From the NCBI GenBank assembly GCA_003222835.1, contig QHXE01000363.1, positions 1 through 5,512 on the forward strand: a stretch of 5,512 nucleotides of DNA, given 5' to 3'. This stretch comes from Acidobacteriota bacterium. Its GTDB lineage: Bacteria > Acidobacteriota > Blastocatellia > Pyrinomonadales > Pyrinomonadaceae. The notes beneath the pieces are model-generated. The model worked only from the letters and a program-made list of their open reading frames with translations. It was not told the DNA's origin and ran no database searches. Position numbers and translations under genes: made by a program. Shown here in pieces: positions 1 to 4,404 of this stretch (its first letter is position 1; every line of letters begins with the position of its first letter).

Positions 1-148
1 GTTCATTTCGCAAGCCCTTGTCGGTAAAAAAAACTTGTTCGCCGATACTCCAGACGAATTGTTCGCCGCAATCGATACAGGAAATAGATCGATCTTGAAA
101 GTCAGACGCTGGTTCTGTACTCAGCTCCGGTCTTTGATTGTCTGACAT
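1..148 (-). CDS. Small zinc-ribbon protein (zf-trcl-like), N-terminal part, cut by window edge
   Basis: Reading the minus strand from ATG at 148, 49 codons are open to the window edge. After an acidic, polar lead of about 22 residues comes a Cys-x2-Cys pair (C24, C27) in the context SCIDCGEQFVWS. It is followed by IGEQVFFTDKGLRNE, which matches the small 'probable zinc-ribbon' family: Cys-x2-Cys, a GEQ-F-x-x-KGL core, then a second cysteine pair that would lie beyond the edge. The start is supported by GGGAGGG (complement of 156-162), 7 nt upstream. The molecular role of the family is unknown to me; zinc binding is inferred from the cysteines. The gene is transcribed away from purD, so the two are divergent and not one operon. 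The gene was too incomplete to be found as a closed reading frame, but the motif match is strong. Confidence 0.85.
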   Translation of the reverse strand, partial: MSDNQRPELSTEPASDFQDRSISCIDCGEQFVWSIGEQVFFTDKGLRNE

Positions 149-174
149 TTGGTTACCCTCCCAGTGTACTCTTA

Positions 175-187
175 GCGCCCTGGGCGC
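175..187. repeat. GC palindrome GCGCCC-T-GGGCGC
   Basis: This is a perfect 6+1+6 inverted repeat, 27 bases upstream of the zinc-ribbon start codon on that gene's 5' side. It could be a short RNA hairpin in the leader or an operator-like site for a dimeric regulator. A single short palindrome in GC-balanced DNA may also be chance. No second copy was seen in the window. Confidence 0.3.
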
Positions 188-333
188 AGTCAGGAAGCCC
201 GGTTCGTCAACGCGTAACTGCTGAAGGCTGCACGAGGAGCCCAAACCAACGCTGATCGCTTGCACGGTTGAAGAATCGCACCGGAGCGACGGCCACAGCG
301 GTTGCACTTATATGACTGCGACAGTCTTGTGTC

Positions 334-357
334 AAGGTTTCTGGTAAACTTTTTTTT
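334..357 (+). terminator. Weak hairpin plus T-run, terminator-like on the plus strand
   Basis: AAGGTTT (334-340) can pair with AAACTTT (346-352) around the loop CTGGT, with one G-U pair, and the T-run continues to 357. The form is that of an intrinsic terminator, but the stem is A/T-rich and weak. No plus-strand gene lies upstream within the window, so it would have to end an unannotated small RNA, or mean nothing. It lies about 100 bases before purD. Confidence 0.2.
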
Positions 358-455
358 GAGTCGAAAGCGAAGCCTTTGTGATCGTTAATGTCTGTGTCAC
401 TCATTTGAATCCATGCCGTTAGTCATCGGGGCGATTACCCGGACCACTTAAGCTA

Positions 456-1538
456 ATGCGAATTCTAATCGTCGGTTCAGGTGGAAGAGAGCACGCGCTT
501 GTTTGGGCGTTGCAAAAGAATGCGACCAAACCATCGGAATTGTTTTGCGCGCCGGGAAACGCGGGCATCGCGCAAGTAGCTGAACGCGTCCGCGTCAAAG
601 CTGATGATATCGCCGCGCTCGCGAGGTTCGCTGTGGAGTCAAGAATCGATCTCCCGGTGGTCGGCCCCGAGGCGCCCTTAGCCACCGGCATTGTTGATGA
701 GTTCGAACAACGAGGATTGCGAATCGTTGGACCGGGAAGAGAAGCAGCTCGGTTGGAATCAAGCAAAGCATTCGCCAAGGACTTCATGCGTCGGCGTCGT
801 GTTCCCACCGCGCGTTACCGCATCGCTTCCTCACCAAACGAAGCTATCGCGATATTGCAGAGTTGCGAATTTGGGAGCGACGAAGCTCCTGTAGTTGTTA
901 AAGCCGACGGACTTGCTGCCGGAAAGGGTGTCGTCGTCGCGCCATCGCGTTCAGAAGCCGTCCATGCGGTAAAAGAACTCTCAGGTGGAGCCGTTAGTGC
1001 CGAGGCAGTTAATCGAATCGTGATTGAAGAAGCGCTTTCCGGCCGTGAAGTATCTTTGCTGTTATTTTCGGACGGCAAGGATTTTCGCTTAATGCCCGCC
1101 GCGCGCGATCACAAACGCGTAGGTGAGAATGACACCGGCCCTAACACCGGCGGCATGGGATCGATTACAGGTGGAAGCGTGTTGGACGACGCAATGCGAG
1201 ACAATATTGTCCGCGAGATAGTCGAGCCAACAATACAGGGAGTGCGTGATGAAGGCTTCCCATTCCGCGGTATTCTTTTTATCGGGCTGATGATGACTGC
1301 CAATGGTCCGCGCGTCTTGGAATATAACGTCCGTTTCGGAGATCCTGAGACTCAGGCGATTCTGGTGAGATTGCAGACTGACCTCGCCCAAATCTTCGAA
1401 GCGATTACGGAACAGAGACTTGGTGAACTTGAAATCGATTGGTCTGGCGATTCGTCTGCGTGTGTGGTGCTCGCGTCGAGGAAAGCGTTGCCGTGTTTCA
1501 TGCGGCTACCGAGCGAGGTGAGCAGGGAGAATGGCTGA
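456..1538 (+). CDS. purD: Phosphoribosylamine--glycine ligase (GARS), truncated by frameshift
   Basis: PurD joins glycine to phosphoribosylamine with ATP, the second step of de novo purine synthesis in the cytosol. Visible landmarks in order are the N-terminal nucleotide-fold start MRILIVGSGGREHA (1-14), the ATP-grasp segment VVVKADGLAAGKGVVVA (146-162), DHKRVGENDTGPNTGGMGS (218-236), and the metal- and ATP-binding signature around RFGDPETQ (293-300) with preceding E289 and N291. Up to SACVVLAS (334-341) it follows the family. The next 19 residues, RKALPCFM to the TGA at 1538, do not. Family members are about 420-430 aa; this frame gives 360. The missing C-terminal domain continues in another frame (next entry), with about 20 residues lost. 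The start is the canonical family start; no clear Shine-Dalgarno precedes it. The catalytic core is intact, but the product is probably unstable or inactive. An assembly error is the main alternative. Confidence 0.93.
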   Translation: MRILIVGSGGREHALVWALQKNATKPSELFCAPGNAGIAQVAERVRVKADDIAALARFAVESRIDLPVVGPEAPLATGIVDEFEQRGLRIVGPGREAARLESSKAFAKDFMRRRRVPTARYRIASSPNEAIAILQSCEFGSDEAPVVVKADGLAAGKGVVVAPSRSEAVHAVKELSGGAVSAEAVNRIVIEEALSGREVSLLLFSDGKDFRLMPAARDHKRVGENDTGPNTGGMGSITGGSVLDDAMRDNIVREIVEPTIQGVRDEGFPFRGILFIGLMMTANGPRVLEYNVRFGDPETQAILVRLQTDLAQIFEAITEQRLGELEIDWSGDSSACVVLASRKALPCFMRLPSEVSRENG

Positions 1539-1690
1539 CTAGCGGTGGCCGCGTGTTGGGAATTACGGCCACCGGAAACAACCTCGATCTCGCCTTAACG
1601 CGCTGCTATGGGGCAATCGCGGATATCAATTGGGACGGAATGCAGTACCGGCGCGATATCGGGTGCAACGCAGAACGTCGGGCCCCGTGA
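1479..1690 (+). pseudogene. purD: Out-of-frame C-terminal remnant of purD (GARS_C domain)
   Basis: In the frame offset from purD, the codons from about 1481 encode ESVAVFHAATERGEQGEW, then LTSGGRVLGITATG and GMQYRRDIG, ending at a TGA at 1688-1690. These are the conserved PurD C-terminal elements (VFHAGT, the TSGGRVL-VTA block, the final RRDIG). Complete family members have about 25 residues between the VVLAS strand and VFHAGT, including a Gly-Gly-Tyr-Pro-Gly loop. Here only about 4-5 residues' worth remain, so about 20 residues are gone and the deletion length is one more than a multiple of three. An ATG at 1439 opens this frame, but it lies inside purD and has no ribosome binding site, so independent translation is unlikely. 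Confidence 0.85.
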
Positions 1691-1730
1691 GGTGATGAGG
1701 TTGTCGGTTTTAGAACGACCGCGTTTCTTC

Positions 1731-1765
1731 CTGCCTTCTGCTTGCTGCCTACTGCCCACTTTCTT
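1731..1765. repeat. Degenerate 7-bp tandem repeat (CTGCCTT-like), five units
   Basis: Five consecutive heptamers read CTGCCTT, CTGCTTG, CTGCCTA, CTGCCCA and CTTTCTT, giving a pyrimidine-rich strand. It resembles the short tandemly repeated heptamers common between genes of cyanobacteria and, from memory, some acidobacteria. It lies in the 236-base spacer between the purD remnant and pspA, upstream of the pspA promoter candidates. No function is evident. Confidence 0.6.
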
Positions 1766-1786
1766 TTCTTTCGGCGTGTCGCCTTC

Positions 1787-1795
1787 TGCTATACT
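1787..1795 (+). promoter_or_regulatory. Candidate extended -10 promoter upstream of pspA
   Basis: TGC followed by TATACT (1790-1795) forms an extended -10 element (TGn plus a 5/6 match). The -35 region about 17 bases upstream is a T/C-rich stretch without a good match, which extended -10 promoters can tolerate. A start near 1802 would give pspA a leader of about 125 nt. It is an alternative to the TAAAAT element nearer the gene. Confidence 0.35.
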
Positions 1796-1857
1796 CAAAT
1801 GAAAATCGTTTGAAAATGCAACCGTGCGCGTTGCTCATACGTACAATTTCGAGCGAG

Positions 1858-1888
1858 TTGCCTGCGTTTTCGACGAACAGTGTAAAAT
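1858..1888 (+). promoter_or_regulatory. Candidate proximal promoter of pspA (TTGCCT / TAAAAT)
   Basis: TAAAAT (1883-1888) is a fair -10 hexamer. TTGCCT (1858-1863) is a weak -35 at a long 19-bp spacing. Transcription would begin near 1895, about 30 bases before the pspA ribosome binding site. No -24/-12 sigma-54 pattern, as used by enterobacterial psp operons, is visible in the spacer. Confidence 0.3.
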
Positions 1889-1926
1889 CTGATCCGATCT
1901 CGAATCTCAATTAGCCGGAGGACGAA

Positions 1927-2682
1927 ATGGGACTGTGGACTAGAATCAAGCGCTCAATGCGCGCCCTGTTTGGCGGAATCGTGGAAAAGACTGAAGACCC
2001 CGAGTTGATACTCCAACAAACGATCCGCGACATGCGCGACCGCATACCCGACCTGAACAACTCCGTCGCGCAGGTTATGGCTACCGAAAAACTGCTGGCT
2101 AAGAATAAAGACCGGCTCGAGGGGCAAGTAGTCGATCTCGATTCGAAGATCAAAGCCTCGGTCAAGATGAGCCGCGACGATATTGCCACGGCCTACATCG
2201 GTCAGCTTCAGCAGGCTCAGGTCGATCTTCAAAAGACCGGACACCAACTTGAGCATGCGCAATTGGCATCTCAACAGGCGCTCAAGGCGCGCGACAATTA
2301 TGTGCTGCAAATGCAGCGGCGTACCGCCGAGGCCATGCAGCTTATCAATCAGTCGAAGCAAGCCAAGCTGCAGGAGCAACTGGCTCAGACAATGGCGTCT
2401 TTCCAGCTCGGCGATGATGCTTCGACGTTCGACGAGATGCGGGACAAGATCGACCGCCGCGCGGCTGCCGCTGAAGCGAGGATGCAGCTAGGTACGGCTT
2501 CGGTTGATACTCAAATGCAAGAGATCGAGCGCGAGGCGATGGACATGCAGTTGCAGGACAAGCTGCTTCAGTACAAGCGCGAGATGGGATTGTTACCTGC
2601 CGCCACGAGTGAATCATCACCGCAGGCGCTGCCGGCTCAAGGCGAGAGCAGTGTCACCGAAGGTTCGTCGGGCGGCCATTGA
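1927..2682 (+). CDS. pspA: PspA/IM30 (Vipp1) family membrane-stress protein
   Basis: The 251-aa product is an all-helical, ESCRT-III-like protein that polymerises on the inner face of the cytoplasmic membrane and helps keep it intact under stress. The N-terminal MGLWTRIKRSMRALFGGIVEK (1-21) is the amphipathic membrane-binding helix. EDPELILQQTIRDMRD (23-38) is the family signature after it. Long coiled-coil helices run from about 40 to 160, with QQAQVDLQKTGHQLEHAQ and alternating Ala/Gln/Lys heptads. Further helices containing FDEMRDKIDRRAAAAEARMQL follow (168-188) and then IEREAMDMQLQDKLLQYKREMG. The last 30 residues are a Ser/Gly/Pro-rich disordered tail. GGAGG at 1917-1921, 5 nt before the ATG, fixes the start. 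Length is typical or slightly long for the family because of the tail. Two helical genes follow on the same strand within 52 and 34 bases. Confidence 0.95.
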   Translation: MGLWTRIKRSMRALFGGIVEKTEDPELILQQTIRDMRDRIPDLNNSVAQVMATEKLLAKNKDRLEGQVVDLDSKIKASVKMSRDDIATAYIGQLQQAQVDLQKTGHQLEHAQLASQQALKARDNYVLQMQRRTAEAMQLINQSKQAKLQEQLAQTMASFQLGDDASTFDEMRDKIDRRAAAAEARMQLGTASVDTQMQEIEREAMDMQLQDKLLQYKREMGLLPAATSESSPQALPAQGESSVTEGSSGGH

Positions 2683-2734
2683 TCGCATATCGTCATTATG
2701 GACAATTAGCCTAAACGTACAACGAAACCATCCC

Positions 2735-3163
2735 ATGAATGACAAAGAAGAAACGACGCGAAAATTCGACGATCAGCCCGAATGGGTAAGGTATCTAATC
2801 TCAAGAGTCGATGGAGTCACAGAGACAGTCAATGGACTGACAAAGACAGTCGATGGGCTGACAACTGAAGTATTTCAACTTCGCGACCGGCTCGATGCGC
2901 GCGATCGCGAGACCAAGCCGCTCAACGAGACGTTAGAAGCTTTTCGCGTTGAGATTCGGGAATTGCGCGAAGGGCAGGAGAGTCTGCTCAAAGGGCAACA
3001 AGAGTTGCGTGAAGAATTCAACCAATTTCGCGAAGAAGTTCGCATCGAGTTTCGCCGATTGAATGCCAAGGTTCTTGATGTTTTGCAGCGGCATATGGAT
3101 GTGGTGGCTGATATCTCGGAACTGAATCGTCGGGTGTCGGCAACGGAAGCCCCGAACAACTGA
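2735..3163 (+). CDS. Coiled-coil protein of unknown function with heptad repeats
   Basis: This 142-aa soluble, highly charged protein belongs to no family I can name. After a polar N-terminus containing QPEWVRYLISRVD (14-26), residues 25-45 are three near-copies of a 7-residue unit V-D/N-G-L/V-T-x-T. Residues 77-104 form a second heptad array (units starting L77, L84, L91, F98) rich in Arg, Glu and Gln. The C-terminal part has a further helical stretch, VLDVLQRHMDVVADISELNRRV. Oligomerisation through the coiled coil is inferred. The frame extends upstream to 2504, but that part overlaps pspA and is Arg/Cys-rich shadow. The ATG at 2735, 52 bases after pspA, begins the plausible protein, although no good Shine-Dalgarno is visible. 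Position suggests co-transcription with pspA. No cysteine or catalytic motif is present. Confidence 0.7.
   Translation: MNDKEETTRKFDDQPEWVRYLISRVDGVTETVNGLTKTVDGLTTEVFQLRDRLDARDRETKPLNETLEAFRVEIRELREGQESLLKGQQELREEFNQFREEVRIEFRRLNAKVLDVLQRHMDVVADISELNRRVSATEAPNN
2807..2869 (+). repeat. 21-bp tandem repeat, three copies, inside the coiled-coil gene
   Basis: Units 2807-2827, 2828-2848 and 2849-2869 start GTCGATGGAGTCAC, GTCAATGGACTGAC and GTCGATGGGCTGAC. They keep frame, so each adds one heptad (V-D/N-G-L/V-T-x-T/E). This is repeat expansion at the DNA level, with drift mostly at synonymous or conservative sites. Confidence 0.8.
2963..3046 (+). repeat. Second 21-bp repeat array, four diverged units
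   Basis: Four in-frame 21-base units begin at 2963, 2984, 3005 and 3026, encoding LREGQES, LLKGQQE, LREEFNQ and FREEVRI. The units share a Leu/Phe first position followed by a charged stretch, and the DNA shares GCGxGAAG-like blocks. They are more diverged than the array at 2807. Confidence 0.55.
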
Positions 3164-3197
3164 GCAGGCCTTCAAGGAGCCTCTCAATTTTTGGGGC

Positions 3198-3956
3198 ATG
3201 GCCGGTTTTGCCATTGCGGCGGCTTACGTCCAGGACGTGACGCCTCTGCTCGCGGCGTTGGCGGCCGAAGCTGTCTATTTAGCTGTGGTACCTGCTACCC
3301 CTTTTTATCGTCGTCTGGTTGAGCGGCGCAACAAAGAGCGGGCGCGCAAGCTTCGCGATGCCCAGCGCGAAGCCGCCATAAAGGCATTCGATCCGCGCGA
3401 GCGCGAAGCTGTCGAATACCTGCGCTGGATGAAAAATCAGATTTACTCCAACTATAAGAAGTTCACCACCAGTAAGCAGATTCCCGCTAACCTGCAAACA
3501 CTCGATCAGCGTTGGGAAGACTTTGTCGATCTGCTCGACGTTTATCGCCGGCGCAAACATCACCTGCGATCAATCAATCGCCAAGCCGTGCAGAATCAAT
3601 TGAAGCAGGCCGAGCACTCAATCCAAACCGCTTCTGACGATCGTCAAAAGCGAATTCAACAGGCGAACGCGGAAATTCTGAAACGCCGTCTCGCTGCCTT
3701 CAGTGATCTCGACCGCTCCGTGCGTTTGGTCGAGGGACAACTACAGTCAATCGAAAACTTCTTCGGCCTCGTAAACGATCAGGTTGTAACCCTGCCGACG
3801 CCCGAACGAGTCTCGGCTTTGCATTTCGAAGAACTAAGCGATTCGATTGCGATGACCCGCCAGATGTTGGAAGAAACCGCTGACACTTTCGGCATGCTCG
3901 ATCATCAGAATCGCGAGCTGGATTTGCTTCTCGCCAGTGGCTCGTCTTCCAAATGA
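3198..3956 (+). CDS. Membrane-anchored helical protein of unknown function
   Basis: The 252-aa product starts with a hydrophobic region: MAGFAIAAAYV (1-11), a short polar turn (QDVTP), then a second hydrophobic stretch of about 18 residues, LLAALAAEAVYLAVVPA (17-33). The basic segment FYRRLVERRNKERARKLR (36-53) follows, favouring a membrane hairpin with a long cytoplasmic tail. The remaining 200 residues are predicted helical and charged, with YLRWMKNQIYSNYKKF (74-89), DLLDVYRRRKHHLRSINRQ (111-129) and a late block SIENFFGLVNDQVVTLPTPERV (184-205). I cannot name the family. The start is uncertain. The frame is open back to 3126 and upstream codons read FKEPLNFWG, a natural lead-in to the first helix, yet contain no ATG, GTG or TTG. 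AAGGAG at 3174-3179 sits 18 nt from the ATG, too far to be ideal. It lies 34 bases after the coiled-coil gene, suggesting one unit with pspA. A membrane anchor or sensor for PspA is inference only. Confidence 0.75.
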   Translation: MAGFAIAAAYVQDVTPLLAALAAEAVYLAVVPATPFYRRLVERRNKERARKLRDAQREAAIKAFDPREREAVEYLRWMKNQIYSNYKKFTTSKQIPANLQTLDQRWEDFVDLLDVYRRRKHHLRSINRQAVQNQLKQAEHSIQTASDDRQKRIQQANAEILKRRLAAFSDLDRSVRLVEGQLQSIENFFGLVNDQVVTLPTPERVSALHFEELSDSIAMTRQMLEETADTFGMLDHQNRELDLLLASGSSSK

Positions 3957-3965
3957 ACCTAACTA

Positions 3966-4055
3966 GCCACAAAGGCACAGAGCCGCAAAGAAGGCTGCCG
4001 ACGGATCGGTTTCTTTCTCCGGTTTTGTCCTCTGCGTCTCTCCGGCCCCTGTGGC
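3966..4055. repeat. Long imperfect inverted repeat, dispersed-repeat-like
   Basis: The left arm, starting GCCACAAAGGCACAGAG (3966), pairs with the right arm ending CCCCTGTGGC (4055). The arms are about 26-28 bases with one bulge, several A/G differences that still pair as G-U in RNA, and a loop of about 35 bases. From memory, this sequence type (GCCACAAAGGCACAGAGGC-like) recurs between genes in acidobacteria, planctomycetes and others. It produces spurious 'HRG-TEDTE / LCASVPLWL' reading frames; the minus-strand shadow here indeed contains CHRGRRDAED and GSVPLWLVRF. It starts 9 bases after the stop codon at 3956 and could end or protect the upstream transcript. No T-run follows it. Confidence 0.65.
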
Positions 4056-4146
4056 AAATCTTCGTAGCGCCAGGCGTCTTAACGGCCTCATTTCCAGCCA
4101 CTTAGCTCTTAAAGTTATGCCTCAGCAAATACACTCTATCGCGTTG

Positions 4147-4198
4147 AAAAAAAAGATGACCACAACATATTGACATCCGCTACGTGCGGGTGTATAGT
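4147..4198 (+). promoter_or_regulatory. Strong sigma-70-type promoter of nrdJ
   Basis: TTGACA (4170-4175, perfect -35) and TATAGT (4193-4198, 5/6 -10) are separated by exactly 17 bp. An A8 run at 4147-4154 lies where a distal UP element would sit. The predicted start is near 4205, about 200 nt before nrdJ. This is the best promoter in the window and indicates that nrdJ is transcribed independently of the pspA cluster. Confidence 0.8.
4160..4175. promoter_or_regulatory. Possible NrdR box overlapping the nrdJ -35 element
   Basis: CCACAACATATTGACA resembles the NrdR repressor consensus ACACWATATATWGTGT at roughly 11 of 16 positions. Its core CAA-N4-TTG is symmetric, but the right outer half (ACA instead of TGT) does not match. 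A half-box-like TATAGTG overlaps the -10 (4193-4199). NrdR sites usually come as pairs spaced by whole helical turns; the second site here is poor and the spacing of about 25 bp is not ideal. Location over the promoter of a ribonucleotide reductase gene is the main support. Confidence 0.3.
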
Positions 4199-4204
4199 GC
4201 GGCC

Positions 4205-4404
4205 TGCTCGTGGTTGCGGCGGCTGGCGGCGGCGGCAGAGGGGGTTCAGACCCGACTCCGCAGGGTTTTCTGTGACTTCGCGTAACCAACCGTAGTACCT
4301 GCTCTGACAACTGATTCATCGAGAAGGCGATCATGCATCGTCGTGGTATTTTATTCCCCAAATCGGCTCGCGTGCGGTCCTGCGCGCGGGAAAGGTAAAC
4401 TAGA
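4205..4404 (+). promoter_or_regulatory. GC-rich structured 5' leader of nrdJ
   Basis: The predicted untranslated leader of about 200 nt begins with GGC-rich DNA. It can form a hairpin at 4232-4261 (GCGG with CCGC outside, GGGT with ACCC inside around TCAG). A second hairpin at 4369-4388 has arms CGCGTGC and GCGCGCG with loop GGTCCT: seven pairs, one of them G-U. It ends 2 nt before the AAAGG ribosome binding site of nrdJ. I do not see the conserved boxes of a cobalamin riboswitch. Regulatory function is inferred from length and structure only. Confidence 0.4.
4333..4398 (+). CDS. Possible 21-codon upstream ORF / leader peptide
   Basis: ATG at 4333 opens a short frame ending with TAA at 4396-4398, 6 bases before the nrdJ ATG. 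AGAAGG (4322-4327) lies 5 nt upstream as a fair ribosome binding site. The peptide would be MHRRGILFPKSAR followed by 8 residues, with 6 Arg in 21. The hairpin at 4369-4388 falls within its codons 13-19, so ribosomes on it could open that structure next to the nrdJ ribosome binding site. A frame this short easily arises by chance; conservation is unknown. Confidence 0.2.
   Translation: MHRRGILFPKSARVRSCARER

Larger units (their letters stand above)
149..455. other. Divergent intergenic region between zinc-ribbon gene and purD
   Basis: No convincing gene. A 65-codon minus-strand frame (207-404) has no ribosome binding site and a composition unlike a folded protein. The region must hold the start signals of both flanking genes, but I cannot point to a good -35/-10 pair for either. 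Visible structures are a 13-bp GC palindrome at 175-187, a small GACTG/CAGTC hairpin at 314-326, and a hairpin followed by a T-run at 334-357. No recognisable riboswitch was seen ahead of purD. Confidence 0.6.
3957..4404. other. Gene-free region between the pspA cluster and nrdJ
   Basis: This stretch of about 450 bases holds no supported long gene. It contains, in order, a long imperfect inverted repeat (3966-4055), an AT-rich stretch with an A8 run (4147-4154), a strong sigma-70 promoter (4170-4198), and a GC-rich leader with GGC repeats and hairpins running to nrdJ. Minus-strand frames here (3700-4101 and 4122-4361) have no ribosome binding site and typical spurious composition. Confidence 0.7.

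Noticed and set aside
149..175. Minus-strand -10 (TACACT) for the zinc-ribbon gene
   Set aside because: It would place the transcription start on top of the ribosome binding site and has no matching -35.
207..404. 65-codon minus-strand frame upstream of purD
   Set aside because: There is no ribosome binding site at the ATG, no recognisable motif, and the composition looks like translated intergenic DNA.
1470..1500. Programmed frameshift in purD
   Set aside because: No slippery sequence was seen, and about 20 conserved residues are missing as well as the frame change, so slippage would not restore a normal protein.
1697..1725. Terminator after purD (GTCG ... CGAC)
   Set aside because: The stem is only four pairs with a large loop and no T-run directly after it.
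1801..1926. Sigma-54 promoter for pspA
   Set aside because: Enterobacterial psp operons use one, but no GG-N10-GC (-24/-12) pattern with flanking matches is present.
2504..2734. N-terminal extension of the coiled-coil gene
   Set aside because: It overlaps pspA out of frame and reads as an Arg/Cys/Ser-rich shadow. The plausible protein begins at ATG 2735.
3700..4101. 133-codon minus-strand frame
   Set aside because: It overlaps the end of the membrane protein gene and crosses the inverted repeat. Its CHRGRRDAED / PLWLVRF words are the known spurious translation of that repeat type.
4205..4404. Cobalamin riboswitch ahead of the B12-dependent reductase
   Set aside because: I looked for the conserved B12-box and GCCACTG-type core and did not see them. 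The leader is GC-rich and structured but unlike that class.
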